Assembly: GCF_900113415.1 (NCBI RefSeq)
Contig: NZ_FOPH01000021.1
Location: forward strand, 1 to 51,427
Direction of reading: 5' to 3'
Origin: Oribacterium sp. WCC10
GTDB taxonomy: Bacteria > Bacillota > Clostridia > Lachnospirales > Lachnospiraceae
DNA: 51,427 bases
The position numbers and the translations under genes are program-made. Below are positions 16,609-26,452 of the stretch, piece after piece (position 1 is the stretch's first letter; each line of letters begins with the position of its first letter). The notes below the pieces were generated by a model, which had not been told where the DNA came from, did not search any database, and worked only from the letters and a program-made list of their open reading frames with translations.

Positions 16609-18222
16609 TTAAAGCTGAGGACCTGCAGATACAAGTGCCTTTCCTGCATCATTACCCTGGTACTTAACAAAATTCTTCTGGAATCTTTCAGCAAGATCCT
16701 TTGCCTTCTCTTCCCACTCAGAAGCACTTGCATAAGTATCACGAGGATCAAGAATTCCTGTGTCAACACCAGGAAGCTCTGTAGGAACTTCAAAATCAAA
16801 GTAAGGAATCTTCTTTGTAGGAGCCTTGAGAACATCTCCGTTAAGGATAGCATCGATGATTCCACGTGTATCCTTGATAGAAATTCTCTTTCCTGTTCCG
16901 TTCCATCCTGTATTTACAAGATAAGCCTTAGCACCTGACTTCTCCATCTTCTTAACTAGCTCCTGAGCGTACTTTGTAGGATGGAGCTCAAGGAATGCCT
17001 GTCCGAAGCAAGCTGAGAATGTAGGAGTAGGTTCTGTGATACCACGCTCTGTTCCTGCAAGCTTAGCTGTGAAACCTGAAAGGAAATAATACTGTGTCTG
17101 CTCCGGTGTGAGGATAGATACAGGAGGAAGTACTCCGAATGCATCTGCTGAAAGGAAGATAACATTATCAGCCTGAGGACCTGCAGATACAGGATTTACC
17201 TTCTTAACATTCTTCTCGATGAAATCGATAGGATATGAAACACGGGTATTCTCTGTAACACTCTTATCTGCGAAATCTAGCTTTCCGTCTTCAGCAACTG
17301 TTACGTTCTCAAGAAGAGCATTTCTCTTAATTGCATTGTAGATATCCGGCTCAGCTTCTGCATCAAGGTTGATAACCTTTGCATAGCATCCACCCTCAAG
17401 GTTAAATACACCGTTGTCATCCCAACCGTGCTCATCATCTCCGATAAGAAGTCTCTTAGGATCTGTTGAAAGTGTAGTCTTTCCTGTTCCTGAAAGACCA
17501 AAGAAAATAGCTGTATGCTCACCGTTCATATCAGTGTTAGCTGAACAGTGCATAGAAGCCATTCCCTTAAGAGGAAGGAAATAGTTCATCATAGAGAACA
17601 TACCCTTCTTCATCTCTCCACCATACCATGTATTAAGAATTACCTGTTCCTTGCTTGAAACATTGAAAGCAACACAAGTCTCTGAATTAAGACCAAGCTC
17701 CTCGTAATTCTCAACCTTAGCCTTTGATGCTGTATATACCACGAAGTCAGGTTCAAATGAAGCTTCTTCCTCTTCTGTTGGCTTAATGAACATATTCTTT
17801 ACGAAATGTGCCTGCCAAGCTACTTCCATAATGAAGCGAACTGCCATACGTGTATCTTTGTTTGCTCCACAGAATGCATCAACAACAAAAAGTCTCTTAC
17901 CACTAAGTTCCTTCTTTGCAAGATCCTTAACAACTGTCCAAGTTTCCTCTGTCATAGGATGGTTGTCATTCTTGTAGTCATCAGATGTCCACCAAACAGT
18001 ATCCTTGGAGTTCTCATCCATAACGATGTACTTATCTTTAGGAGAACGTCCTGTGTAGATACCGGTAAATACATCTACAGCGCCAAGCTCTGTGTCATGT
18101 CCAACCTCAAATCCCTCAAGGCCTGCCTTTGTTTCTTCCTTGTAAAGATCTTCATATGAAGGATTGTAAACTATTTCTGTCGTGCCGGTTATGCCATACT
18201 TAGTTAAATCAACCTTTGCCAT
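16609..18222 (-). CDS. pckA: phosphoenolpyruvate carboxykinase (ATP)
   Basis: 537 residues, full length. The kinase P-loop [11 protein letters not shown] is near residue 240, the oxaloacetate/metal region includes [10 protein letters not shown] and [11 protein letters not shown], and LIGDDEHGW and [11 protein letters not shown] are further ATP-PEPCK signatures. The enzyme interconverts oxaloacetate + ATP with PEP + CO2 + ADP. In rumen fermenters it often runs toward oxaloacetate, feeding succinate or biosynthesis. AGAGG precedes the ATG. It is a single-gene unit with its own promoter, leader hairpin and terminator. Codons look more biased than in neighbouring genes (for example many CTT/AAG/GGA), as expected of a highly expressed gene. 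Confidence 0.97.
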   Translation of the reverse strand: MAKVDLTKYGITGTTEIVYNPSYEDLYKEETKAGLEGFEVGHDTELGAVDVFTGIYTGRSPKDKYIVMDENSKDTVWWTSDDYKNDNHPMTEETWTVVKDLAKKELSGKRLFVVDAFCGANKDTRMAVRFIMEVAWQAHFVKNMFIKPTEEEEASFEPDFVVYTASKAKVENYEELGLNSETCVAFNVSSKEQVILNTWYGGEMKKGMFSMMNYFLPLKGMASMHCSANTDMNGEHTAIFFGLSGTGKTTLSTDPKRLLIGDDEHGWDDNGVFNLEGGCYAKVINLDAEAEPDIYNAIKRNALLENVTVAEDGKLDFADKSVTENTRVSYPIDFIEKNVKKVNPVSAGPQADNVIFLSADAFGVLPPVSILTPEQTQYYFLSGFTAKLAGTERGITEPTPTFSACFGQAFLELHPTKYAQELVKKMEKSGAKAYLVNTGWNGTGKRISIKDTRGIIDAILNGDVLKAPTKKIPYFDFEVPTELPGVDTGILDPRDTYASASEWEEKAKDLAERFQKNFVKYQGNDAGKALVSAGPQL

Positions 18223-18305
18223 TGTGCTTCTACCTCTTTCTCTCTGATTTTATGCCAGTAATATGAATACATAAAGGGGATTTTTTAACCCTTTAATCCA
18301 TATAT

Positions 18306-18332
18306 CGGGTAACGCCCTTATATCCTTACCCG
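18306..18332 (-). promoter_or_regulatory. hairpin in the pckA 5' leader
   Basis: CGGGTAA pairs with TTACCCG around a 13-base loop in the untranslated leader, just downstream of the promoter. It has no T run, so it is not a simple terminator. It could stabilise the mRNA or be a regulator target. Confidence 0.5.
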
Positions 18333-18338
18333 CGTATT

Positions 18339-18366
18339 ATTATACACTATTAATAATTAATGTCAC
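18339..18366 (-). promoter_or_regulatory. promoter of pckA
   Basis: Minus-strand GTGACA (18361-18366), 16 bases and a perfect TATAAT (18339-18344), giving a leader of about 110 nt. Confidence 0.65.
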
Positions 18367-18682
18367 TAAGATAATCTAAAATTTAACAATTTCATCGCCT
18401 TCATTTTTACCTAATTTTTTAAATGATTTTTGGTAATTTTTTCTTTTTAATTCACTATATTCCATTATTTTACATTATATTTCTCAATTTAATCTATCCT
18501 ATAAGTATTCCTATACAGTTTATTTATTCAATTTTATCCGCTATAATGAGAGACTTGATATACATATTTATATCTTATCAGCAACTTTTTTTGATTTATA
18601 TTCTTTCATCATTTTATATATATAATTAATATATAAACTATAACTTTTTACTCTTATTGCCAATTGGAAGGATTTCTTTCTT
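18367..18682. other. intergenic AT-rich region, no gene
   Basis: About 315 bases, very AT-rich, between the divergent pckA and Y-family polymerase genes. I see no reading frame with coding character, and no SOS (LexA-type) box I can defend. Confidence 0.5.
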
Positions 18683-20356
18683 ATGTTAAAAACAATCTTA
18701 CATATAGATGTTAATTCTGCATTTCTAAGCTGGACAGCTGTTAAGCTTCTTAAAGAAAATCCTAATACTGTAGATTTGCGAACTATACCTTCTGCCATTG
18801 GCGGTGATATAGAAACCAGACATGGCATAATTACTGCTAAATCCATTCCTGCCGGTAAGTTCGGAATAAAAACTGCTATGCCTGTAGTAAAAGCTCTTGA
18901 GCTCTGTCCTGACCTTGTCCTGGCTAAATCAGATTTCGATACCTACAGAAAATACTCGCATGACTTCATTGATATTCTGAAAAAATATTCTCCTGTAGTT
19001 GAACAAGTTTCCATAGATGAAGCATTTATTGATCTTACAGATATGGAACAGACCATAAAGTCTCATATATATGAACAGATTGTTGACGGATCTCTTTCCA
19101 TAAGAGATAAAACTTCAGGATTTTTATCTGAATCTGAATGTTTTCATATTAAACAGCTACTTACAGAAAATCTCAGCAGCAATTCTAAAGGTATAGATTA
19201 TGATTATACAAGCAATCAGGATAATACTTCATATAAAGATAGTACTATATTTGGTGATGGTACAAATGTCTCCCTGTTTCAGCTCCTTAACAACTCCTCT
19301 GTTTCAAGAGTACAGCTATATAAAGCTTTACCTTTTCCCATAAATGCTGCCGTACTGATAAAAAATGAAATCTATGAAACATTGGGATTTACTGTGAATG
19401 TTGGAATTTCTAATAATAAATTACTGGCTAAAATGGCTTCTGACCTCGAAAAGCCTAATAGGATCCATACTCTATATCCTTCTGAGATTCCTTTTAAGAT
19501 GTGGCCACTACCTATATCAGATCTTTTCGGATGTGGTGGAAAAACAGCTTTAAAATTGGAAAAAATCGGAATTCATAATATTGGAGATGCTGCAAAGATG
19601 AACCCCGAAGTCCTTATAGGGTTATTGGGTAAAAATTCAGGTTTATATATTCATTCTGCAGCTAATGGTCTCAGCTATGGAAGTGTTTCAGATCAGGTTG
19701 AGGAGGCAAAAAGTATTTCAAATGAACTGACTACTACTGTAGATATAGATACTTCTAATTATTATACAGATGGATTGGATTTAATCCGTAAATTATCAGA
19801 ACAGGTTTCACGTAGATTAACTAAGCATGGTTTATATGCAAATACGGTCGGATTTAGTGTTAAAACTGATGATTTTAAAAGACGTTCTATTCAAAAGAAG
19901 CTATCTGATTCTACTAATTCAATAGATATTATCTATAATTCTGCAGTTGAGCTTTCTAAGGAATTATTGCTTGGTATTAATAGTATAAATAATTCTGATA
20001 CACACTCATCCTATCCCGAAACCATATATTTATCCACATTAGATTCATCTGATCCACATTTTCCAAAATCTGATAATTCAGACACAATTAACCATGATTC
20101 TGCTATTCCTTCCACACAGTCAGGACTTTTTGGTCTTGGATTTAAAGTTAGACTTATGTGTATTTCCACATCCAATTTTGATCACGGTGAATATCACCAA
20201 ATGACTTTGGATGATTTGATAAATTCTTCGGAAGAGTTGAAAAAAGAAAAGAAATTGCTAAAGAAACGTATTATGAAACAGAAAAAGCATGATGATCTCT
20301 CCTCTCTTTTGAAAGCAAAGTTTGGAGATTCTGTTGTTAAGAAAGGTTTTGACTGA
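18683..20356 (+). CDS. dinB: Y-family DNA polymerase (DinB/Pol IV type) with insertions
   Basis: 557 residues versus about 350-420 usual. The palm carboxylates are present: DVNSAFLSW at residue 9 and VSIDEAFIDLT near 113. The fingers/palm carry GIKTAMPVVKA, and the core resumes at VNVGISNNKLLAKMASDLEKP. The helix-hairpin-helix is around GIHNIGDAAKM, followed by the little finger. Two low-complexity Ser/Asn/Asp-rich insertions are seen, at ~135-210 and ~430-475. QSGLF near residue 478 fits the QxxLF beta-clamp-binding motif, close to an MTLDDL tail. It performs error-prone translesion synthesis. AAGGAT precedes the ATG. Confidence 0.92.
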   Translation: MLKTILHIDVNSAFLSWTAVKLLKENPNTVDLRTIPSAIGGDIETRHGIITAKSIPAGKFGIKTAMPVVKALELCPDLVLAKSDFDTYRKYSHDFIDILKKYSPVVEQVSIDEAFIDLTDMEQTIKSHIYEQIVDGSLSIRDKTSGFLSESECFHIKQLLTENLSSNSKGIDYDYTSNQDNTSYKDSTIFGDGTNVSLFQLLNNSSVSRVQLYKALPFPINAAVLIKNEIYETLGFTVNVGISNNKLLAKMASDLEKPNRIHTLYPSEIPFKMWPLPISDLFGCGGKTALKLEKIGIHNIGDAAKMNPEVLIGLLGKNSGLYIHSAANGLSYGSVSDQVEEAKSISNELTTTVDIDTSNYYTDGLDLIRKLSEQVSRRLTKHGLYANTVGFSVKTDDFKRRSIQKKLSDSTNSIDIIYNSAVELSKELLLGINSINNSDTHSSYPETIYLSTLDSSDPHFPKSDNSDTINHDSAIPSTQSGLFGLGFKVRLMCISTSNFDHGEYHQMTLDDLINSSEELKKEKKLLKKRIMKQKKHDDLSSLLKAKFGDSVVKKGFD

Positions 20357-20360
20357 TTTA

Positions 20361-20402
20361 AAAAATGCAGAGTAATCATAATTGATTACCCTGCATTTTA
20401 AT
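20361..20402. terminator. bidirectional terminator
   Basis: AAAATGCAG..GTAATCA pairs with TGATTAC..CTGCATTTT (mismatched middle) between convergent dinB and the GH28 gene. Confidence 0.85.
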
Positions 20403-20434
20403 CTAATATAGTCCTTAACCGTTGCCACTATATT

Positions 20435-21922
20435 CTATGCACTGAATCCGGTAAAACTTATATTCTCGCAGTTTTTCATGATTATACCGGCCATATTCTC
20501 AATTGTAATTCTATGAAACGCAACATTTGTGATAGGATTTTCTTCGTCAAAACCAATTATCTCTATTCCATTACAGTCTTTTAGTTTATTATCGTCATCA
20601 AGATAACGACCGCATATTTTTACATTTGTAAAACTACAGTCCGATAGTGAAGGTAATTTCTTTGCAGACTCACCATCATCATTATAGTTTACTGAATGAA
20701 ATAGTATTCGCGAAAATCTGGAATCTCTGACATGAATCCCTTTAACATATCCTCCTCTTTTTTTTGTTGCCTTTATCTCAAATCCACTTGAACTGTTTTT
20801 CATGTCACAATCCCAAATATTGACGTTCTCTACCCCACCTGAGATTTCCGAACCTATTGCTATTCCATGACCAAATTTACTTACACAATCAAATATATTA
20901 ATATTCTTACAAGGAATACCTATAATGTTTCCCTCAGGATTTTTACCTGCTTTTATGGCAATCGCATCATCTCCTGTGCTGAATTCACAGGCAAATATAG
21001 TACAATCATGACTCGAATCAGGATTCCAACCATCTCCGTTCCATACTCCCTCAGAGTAGAATTTACAATGATCTGTAATTATATTTTCACTATAAATCAT
21101 ATGAACGTTCCAAGATGCAGCATTTTTTAGATTAATTCCTGATATTCTGACATTTTTGGCATTTGAAATGTTAATAAGCCTTGGCCTGACTCTGCCGGGT
21201 AATGTTTCTGCATTTTCATACTTACTTAAATTAAACTTATCAAGATCTAGTTTTTTCTTTTCTTCATCGATTATATTTTGTGCTAAAATTTTTCCACCAC
21301 TCTCAATAGTTCCCTCACCATGAATTAAAACATTTTCACAATTCAAATCCGAGCTGTGATCCATCGTCCCCATATTAATAAGACTTGAATAACAAAGCAT
21401 CTCTATGCCTTCGAATCTGCTAGGTATCTTAGGTAGATAATCCCTTGGATTTTCCGTTCCTTTTATAACAGCATTCCTGTCAAGATATATTTCAATATTC
21501 CCATGAAGATGTAAAGCTCCTGTAAGATATACGCCTTTGGGAAAATAAATCTGATCTTTAATTCCTGCTTCATCTATAGCCATCTGCAATGACTTGGTAT
21601 TCATAGTCTTACCGTCACCCACTGCATTATATGGCGACTTGGTAACATCAATCACTCTTTTTTCTTTTGTGGTAATAAACGATGCTTTGTCTAGCTTTAC
21701 ATATTTATTTGTTTTTTTGTTAACTAAATATTCAACTTTTACCCTATACTTATGATTTGGTTTTAAATTATCAAGCATATAATGTGTCTTTGATGTTTCG
21801 CCTATCAAATCACCGTCTACATACACCTGATATTTTACTTCTGGGAAAGCATCAAAAGGCTTATACCAAAATATAGTTGATGATGTTGATGTTACTAATG
21901 TGTATAGCTTATTTTCCTTCAT
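20435..21922 (-). CDS. glycoside hydrolase family 28 (polygalacturonase-type pectinase)
   Basis: 495 residues with no signal peptide, so probably cytoplasmic and acting on imported oligogalacturonides. An N-terminal fibronectin III-like domain (~10-95) precedes the right-handed beta-helix. GH28 signatures: NGDGWNPDSSHD with the first catalytic Asp, STGDDAIAIKAG near 315 with the DD pair, and FGHGIAIGSE with the conserved His. The substrate-binding RIK of most polygalacturonases is replaced by EIKATKKRGG, as in exo-acting rhamno- or unsaturated-galacturonide enzymes (an inference). An AGAGGA site precedes the ATG. Its presence suggests growth on pectin. Confidence 0.93.
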   Translation of the reverse strand: MKENKLYTLVTSTSSTIFWYKPFDAFPEVKYQVYVDGDLIGETSKTHYMLDNLKPNHKYRVKVEYLVNKKTNKYVKLDKASFITTKEKRVIDVTKSPYNAVGDGKTMNTKSLQMAIDEAGIKDQIYFPKGVYLTGALHLHGNIEIYLDRNAVIKGTENPRDYLPKIPSRFEGIEMLCYSSLINMGTMDHSSDLNCENVLIHGEGTIESGGKILAQNIIDEEKKKLDLDKFNLSKYENAETLPGRVRPRLINISNAKNVRISGINLKNAASWNVHMIYSENIITDHCKFYSEGVWNGDGWNPDSSHDCTIFACEFSTGDDAIAIKAGKNPEGNIIGIPCKNINIFDCVSKFGHGIAIGSEISGGVENVNIWDCDMKNSSSGFEIKATKKRGGYVKGIHVRDSRFSRILFHSVNYNDDGESAKKLPSLSDCSFTNVKICGRYLDDDNKLKDCNGIEIIGFDEENPITNVAFHRITIENMAGIIMKNCENISFTGFSA

Positions 21923-22059
21923 TTTATTCCTCTATGTACAGGTATTTATATATCTTTAATTTTTAGCTAATCGATGTTATTATACTACAGATTCTTTTTG
22001 ATGATATTTATTTAATACCGATATATTTCCTTGTCCTGCATTTTACAGTAGATTGCGCT

Positions 22060-22977
22060 ATGATAAAAATTGTTTTCTTTGATATAGATGGAACTCTTCG
22101 TCCTTTCGAAACCGGAATAATACCTGTTAGTACTCAAAAGGCAATAAAACGTGCCCATGATTCCGGTCTTATTACTGCTATTGCCACCGGTCGTCATTGG
22201 ATGGAAATAAAAAATGAAAATCTTATAGAAGGTATGCGCTTTGATGCATTCGTAACATTAGACGGTGAATACTGTTACGTTCTAAATTCAGATATTGTTG
22301 ATAAAGCAGTACAGAATAACGAACATTATATCCATAACGACGAGTACATATTTGATTCATCCCATTCCGAGAATCCTATCTGTTATTTTGATCCTATAAA
22401 TGGAAAATGTGTTCAAAAAATACAGATAGCTCCTGAAATGATAAAAACGGTTCTTGATCTTTGTAAAGAGAAATCATTTTCCTGTTTATTCGAAGAAGAA
22501 CGTTTCATATATGCAAACTTTGTTACAGATGAATTGATGCAGGTCCTTCAAGATATTAAATCAGCACTACCACCATCTATTGATCCCAAACGTGCTTTGG
22601 AAAATCCTGTCTTTATGTTGATTCCTGTAATGAATATGGAAGAATCCAAAAAGCTTGAGTCCTTGATACCGGATTGCCAATTGGTTCGTTGGTCTGATGG
22701 TCTGAGTTTTGATCTGACCAAAAAGGGTATAACCAAAGTCTCAGGTATTGATTCTATACTTAAGTATTATGGTTTTTCACGTTCTGAGTCTGCTGCAATC
22801 GGTGATGGTTGGAACGATATAGAGATGCTTAACTACTGTAATCTTGGTATTGCCATGGGTAATGCTAAACAGGAATGTAAGGATGTAGCCGACTATATCT
22901 GCCCTACTTCATTAAATGATGGAATATCTCATGCAGTAGACTACATAATTAATTATAATCTCTCTAACATGATTTAA
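22060..22977 (+). CDS. Cof-type HAD-IIB phosphatase
   Basis: 305 residues. HAD motif I is FFDIDGTLRPF, the cap begins after ATGRHWMEI, the motif III Lys is in LTKKGITKVSGI, and motif IV is AIGDGWNDIEML followed by GIAMGNAKQECK, the Cof/YidA subclass pattern. It is a cytoplasmic sugar-phosphate or nucleotide-type phosphatase; the substrate is not predictable. There is no clear Shine-Dalgarno before the ATG. It is divergent from the GH28 gene with 137 bases between, which contain a TATAAT on the minus strand (21979-21984). Confidence 0.9.
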   Translation: MIKIVFFDIDGTLRPFETGIIPVSTQKAIKRAHDSGLITAIATGRHWMEIKNENLIEGMRFDAFVTLDGEYCYVLNSDIVDKAVQNNEHYIHNDEYIFDSSHSENPICYFDPINGKCVQKIQIAPEMIKTVLDLCKEKSFSCLFEEERFIYANFVTDELMQVLQDIKSALPPSIDPKRALENPVFMLIPVMNMEESKKLESLIPDCQLVRWSDGLSFDLTKKGITKVSGIDSILKYYGFSRSESAAIGDGWNDIEMLNYCNLGIAMGNAKQECKDVADYICPTSLNDGISHAVDYIINYNLSNMI

Positions 22978-22984
22978 TTTAATC

Positions 22985-23030
22985 AAAAAAACTGTTATAT
23001 ACCTTCTTTAAGGTATATAACAGTTTTTAT
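22985..23030. terminator. bidirectional terminator
   Basis: AAAACTGTTATATACCTT and its complement AAGGTATATAACAGTTTT form an 18-bp stem between convergent genes. Confidence 0.92.
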
Positions 23031-23064
23031 TTTTGTATCTCTTCGCCTAAGAAGCATCTTTACT

Positions 23065-24627
23065 CTACATCTCAGCCTTTTGTTTTTTCTCTTTCTCCTT
23101 TAATTCCTTGGCTTCCTTAGACTCTATGGCTGCAGCTTTATCAATCTGACCGAGTTTAACCATTAAATCTGATTTTTTTTCAAGTTCCCTCTTCTCATAT
23201 TCTATTCCATACTTCTCACTTAACGTTTGTTCATCTGAAAACAAGTTTGTTCCAAGCGCAAGTCTGTTACCTTCAATTTTTACTCCCATAGCGGCAAGTG
23301 TTGTTGGAAAATCATCAAAGGTAGTATAGTCTCTTCTAGAATGCGTGCTTACATTCACTGCTGTATTAATATATGCAGTATATACTTTTCTACAGTAATT
23401 CTTTGATACACCATTACAGAAATCTCGATCCATAGTTGGATGATCACCACTTATTACTATCGTTGTATTTTCATACCATTCCTGCTCCTTGCACCATTCA
23501 ATAAATTCTTTAACCTGTTCTGATGCACAATTGAAAACATTAGAGTATTGATCTTCAAAATTATCAGGGCATATCTCACAAATATAACCGTCAGGAAAAT
23601 GCGTATCAACTGTAAGCAGCGTAACATTAAATGGTTTATCTTCCTTTGACAGTTTTCCTAATTCTTCTTTAGCGTATTCATACAGCTTTTTATCTTCAAA
23701 TCCCCAATTTACCCAATATGAAGGATCAAACTTAAGTTGTCTTTTCCAATAGCTATAATCTTTAATTTCATAGTTACCGTGACTTTGAAAATATAATTTT
23801 CGTCCGCCAAAATAACCTACTGATCCAAGAAGAAATTCCTGGTTATATCCTTCTTTATTTAATATATCTCCCAATGTGACAATATCTGGAAAAAATGATT
23901 TTTGTGAGTCCATTGCATTTTTATCTATGGCAATCTTAAGTGGTAAACCTGATGTCTGTGCAAACATGGCCCCCATTGTCCATGTTGATCCGGGCATAGA
24001 ATATCCACCATTTAATTCATTTTGATCACCGGAGAAATCTTCATTTTCTTTAGCTATATCTGTTAACTCTGGTATGACATTTTCCTTAAACGCACCTCCT
24101 GATTTTTCATCAGCAAATGTTATCTCCGTTGATTCAAGATAAAGATATATCAGATTTCTTTTTTTCTCAGGAAATTCAATATTCACACTATTTGGATCTA
24201 TATAATTGGTATCAATAAAATCTGACTTTTCAAATTGCGATACTATATAGCTACCCAAATTAAGCTCATCCCACGCATTTACAACTGTAAATCCTGTTGT
24301 AAAAAATGCTCCTAGAAAAGATACTGCTAATGTATATCCATAAGCTCTCTTTTTTCTATATACTATGAATATACCTATTAAAATCATAGTAACCAATGCT
24401 GCAGGAACCGTACAATGCAAAATATACTCTTTAATCATAGCTGTACTCGTTCCCTGCAATGGTGCAACCATATGATATATAATTTCATCTACAGTAAGCT
24501 CTGACCATGTTGATGATAACCATTTAACACTGAGTAAAATTAACGTAGAAAAAAACACAAGTATTATCGCTATAATTGTTTCAATGTCCACTAATATACT
24601 TTTATGTTTTTGCCAAAATTTTTTCAT
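23065..24627 (-). CDS. LtaS-like sulfatase-fold phosphoglycerol transferase
   Basis: 520 residues. Three membrane segments occur in the first ~110 residues, then an extracytoplasmic alkaline phosphatase/sulfatase domain. The nucleophile region is YLESTEITF, the STWTMGAMFAQTSGLPL segment follows, WVNWGFEDKKLYEYAKEEL is typical of the LtaS/MdoB group, and ISGDHPTMDRDF carries the metal-binding Asp-His. LtaS has four to five helices, so this shorter form may be a phosphoglycerol transferase of another kind. The C-terminus is a charged Lys/Glu helix. The start has only a weak ribosome-binding site. The enzyme acts on glycerol-phosphate polymers or glycolipids at the cell surface; the exact acceptor is unknown. 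Confidence 0.88.
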   Translation of the reverse strand: MKKFWQKHKSILVDIETIIAIILVFFSTLILLSVKWLSSTWSELTVDEIIYHMVAPLQGTSTAMIKEYILHCTVPAALVTMILIGIFIVYRKKRAYGYTLAVSFLGAFFTTGFTVVNAWDELNLGSYIVSQFEKSDFIDTNYIDPNSVNIEFPEKKRNLIYLYLESTEITFADEKSGGAFKENVIPELTDIAKENEDFSGDQNELNGGYSMPGSTWTMGAMFAQTSGLPLKIAIDKNAMDSQKSFFPDIVTLGDILNKEGYNQEFLLGSVGYFGGRKLYFQSHGNYEIKDYSYWKRQLKFDPSYWVNWGFEDKKLYEYAKEELGKLSKEDKPFNVTLLTVDTHFPDGYICEICPDNFEDQYSNVFNCASEQVKEFIEWCKEQEWYENTTIVISGDHPTMDRDFCNGVSKNYCRKVYTAYINTAVNVSTHSRRDYTTFDDFPTTLAAMGVKIEGNRLALGTNLFSDEQTLSEKYGIEYEKRELEKKSDLMVKLGQIDKAAAIESKEAKELKEKEKKQKAEM

Positions 24628-24793
24628 ATACTTTAATCTATTGTTCTTCTTTCTATTCTCTCCCTGTTTTTGTCAATTTGTATACAATTAACGTTGTCTA
24701 GTTTAGACATATTTTTAATATGTATCAATATACATATCTAATATCTTTTCACCTTTTAGAATGTAAATTTTTTGTTAATAGTATTGAATTATG

Positions 24794-24822
24794 TTGAATT
24801 CACTTTATTCTTGAATTATATT
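24794..24822 (+). promoter_or_regulatory. putative promoter of the HD-domain gene
   Basis: TTGAAT (24794-24799), 17 bases and TATATT (24817-24822), 77 bases before the ATG. TTGAATT recurs three times within 30 bases, so the precise hexamers are uncertain. Confidence 0.4.
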
Positions 24823-24898
24823 GATATCTGTTTTATTTTTTGTCATTTCGTATTCTAAGATTTTGACTATTGATTTGTGCTTTACAAGGATTTTTATT

Positions 24899-25426
24899 AT
24901 GATACTTACAAATAAAGAATTATTATTTGCGGAGAAACATAGCGATATAACTCACAATGATAAATATATACAATTAAAAGATGTTCCCCGTCATGGTAGT
25001 ACAAATACATTTGATCATTCCGTCCGGGTTGCACACATGGCATCACATCTTGCAAAATACATCTTTATTGATCAGGACAGTGCCATAAAGGTTGGTCTAC
25101 TTCATGACTTCTGTCTTGTTGATTACCACAAGGATGATAAAGAAGTACATAATGGTCGTTGGTATTGTTTCTATCATCCAGAGGATGCAGTTACCAATTC
25201 TTTGGATGAAGGTTTTATTCTTACACATGTTGAAAAAAAAGCTATTTGGAGCCATATGTTTCCACTTTCTACATGTATTCCAACATCAAGACTTGGATAT
25301 CTTTTGACATTTTGTGATAAAGTTGTTGCTATACAGGAATCCTTCGCCAATGTACCTGAAGGTTTAATCAAGCTTAAGATTAATCTTAATGAGAAAGGCT
25401 TTAGATTTTCATTTCGAAAAAATTGA
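24899..25426 (+). CDS. HD-domain hydrolase
   Basis: About 175 residues from the ATG at 24899, which has AAGGA 9 bases before it. A longer frame from 24821 adds an unlikely hydrophobic N-terminus. The HD pattern is TFDHSVRVAHMASHLAK, then IKVGLLHDFCLVDYHKD, and HMFPLS near residue 120, giving the H..HD..D metal-binding set. These proteins hydrolyse phosphate esters of nucleotides. It resembles small HDIG proteins of Clostridia next to housekeeping genes. The substrate is unknown. Confidence 0.85.
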   Translation: MILTNKELLFAEKHSDITHNDKYIQLKDVPRHGSTNTFDHSVRVAHMASHLAKYIFIDQDSAIKVGLLHDFCLVDYHKDDKEVHNGRWYCFYHPEDAVTNSLDEGFILTHVEKKAIWSHMFPLSTCIPTSRLGYLLTFCDKVVAIQESFANVPEGLIKLKINLNEKGFRFSFRKN

Positions 25427-25460
25427 TTCTACCTTTTTTTGTTTTGCTATGTTTATTTAT

Positions 25461-25496
25461 CCCTTATCATCGGATTCATTTTTCCGATAATAAGGG
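25461..25496. terminator. hairpin between the HD-domain gene and rsmA
   Basis: CCCTTAT.ATCGGA pairs with TCCGAT.ATAAGGG (one mismatch). A T-rich stretch follows but no uninterrupted run, so termination may be partial, leaving some readthrough into rsmA. Confidence 0.6.
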
Positions 25497-25527
25497 TTGC
25501 TTTATGTTTTTATTGTTTTAGAGGTTT

Positions 25528-26397
25528 ATGAGTAAATTAATCAATCCACAGGAAACTATTAGAATTATTCAAAAAAATGATTTTAAATTTCAAAAGCGCT
25601 TTGGTCAGAACTTCCTTATTGATGAAGGAGTTCTCTTAAATATCATTACAAGCTCTGAGATTACAAAATCTGATTGTGTTTTGGAGATAGGTCCGGGAAT
25701 CGGTACTATGACACAGGCTCTTGCAGAGGCAGCTGGTCATGTTATAGCTGTCGAGATAGATGCAAATCTTATCCCTATCCTTAATGAAACTCTTAAAGAT
25801 TATACTAATGTTACTATAATTCATTCAGATGTGCTTAAACTTGATCTTAATGATATTATCAATACATATAATGACGGAAAACCAATTAAAGTAGTTGCCA
25901 ACCTTCCTTATTATATTACTACTCCTATTATTATGGGATTATTTGAAAGCAACGCTCCTCTTTATTCTATCACTGTGATGGTGCAAAAAGAGGTTGCTGA
26001 CCGGATGCAAGCTGTCCCTGGTACGAAGGATTATGGTGCTCTTTCTTTAGCTGTTCAGTACTATTCCAATCCTGAAATTGTTCAGCTTGTTCCACCAAAT
26101 TGTTTTATCCCTCGTCCCAATGTAGGATCTGCTGTTATTCGTTTGACCAGACATTCTGTTCCTCCGGTTAATGTTTCTGACGATAAGTGGTTATTCAAAA
26201 TTATTAAGTCCGCATTTGGTCAACGCAGAAAAACTTTACTAAATTCTTTGTCCTCTGGTGCAGGTATACCTAAGGATGCCACTTTGGAAGTTCTTCATAA
26301 AATGGATTTAAGTGAGACAATTCGAGGAGAAGCACTATCATTAATGGAATTTGCTACTCTTTCTGACAATCTTATTTCATTTAACATTAATAATTAA
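25528..26397 (+). CDS. rsmA: 16S rRNA (adenine1518/1519-N6)-dimethyltransferase
   Basis: 289 residues. The N-terminus has KRFGQNFLIDEG, the SAM-binding loop is VLEIGPGIGTMTQALAE, and the catalytic motif IV is ANLPYYITTPI. A C-terminal helical domain contains SAFGQRRKTLLN. It makes the four methyl groups on the two adjacent adenines near the 3' end of 16S rRNA, and loss causes kasugamycin resistance. AGAGG precedes the ATG. Confidence 0.97.
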   Translation: MSKLINPQETIRIIQKNDFKFQKRFGQNFLIDEGVLLNIITSSEITKSDCVLEIGPGIGTMTQALAEAAGHVIAVEIDANLIPILNETLKDYTNVTIIHSDVLKLDLNDIINTYNDGKPIKVVANLPYYITTPIIMGLFESNAPLYSITVMVQKEVADRMQAVPGTKDYGALSLAVQYYSNPEIVQLVPPNCFIPRPNVGSAVIRLTRHSVPPVNVSDDKWLFKIIKSAFGQRRKTLLNSLSSGAGIPKDATLEVLHKMDLSETIRGEALSLMEFATLSDNLISFNINN

Positions 26398-26400
26398 CTA

Positions 26401-26452
26401 AAAAAATAACGTACCAATACAATAATTTTTGTATTGGTACGTTATTTTTTAT
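26401..26452. terminator. bidirectional terminator
   Basis: AAAAAATAACGTACCAATAC and its complement form a stem of about 19 bp, with T runs both ways. It overlaps the stop codon of the minus-strand gene at 26449. Confidence 0.93.
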
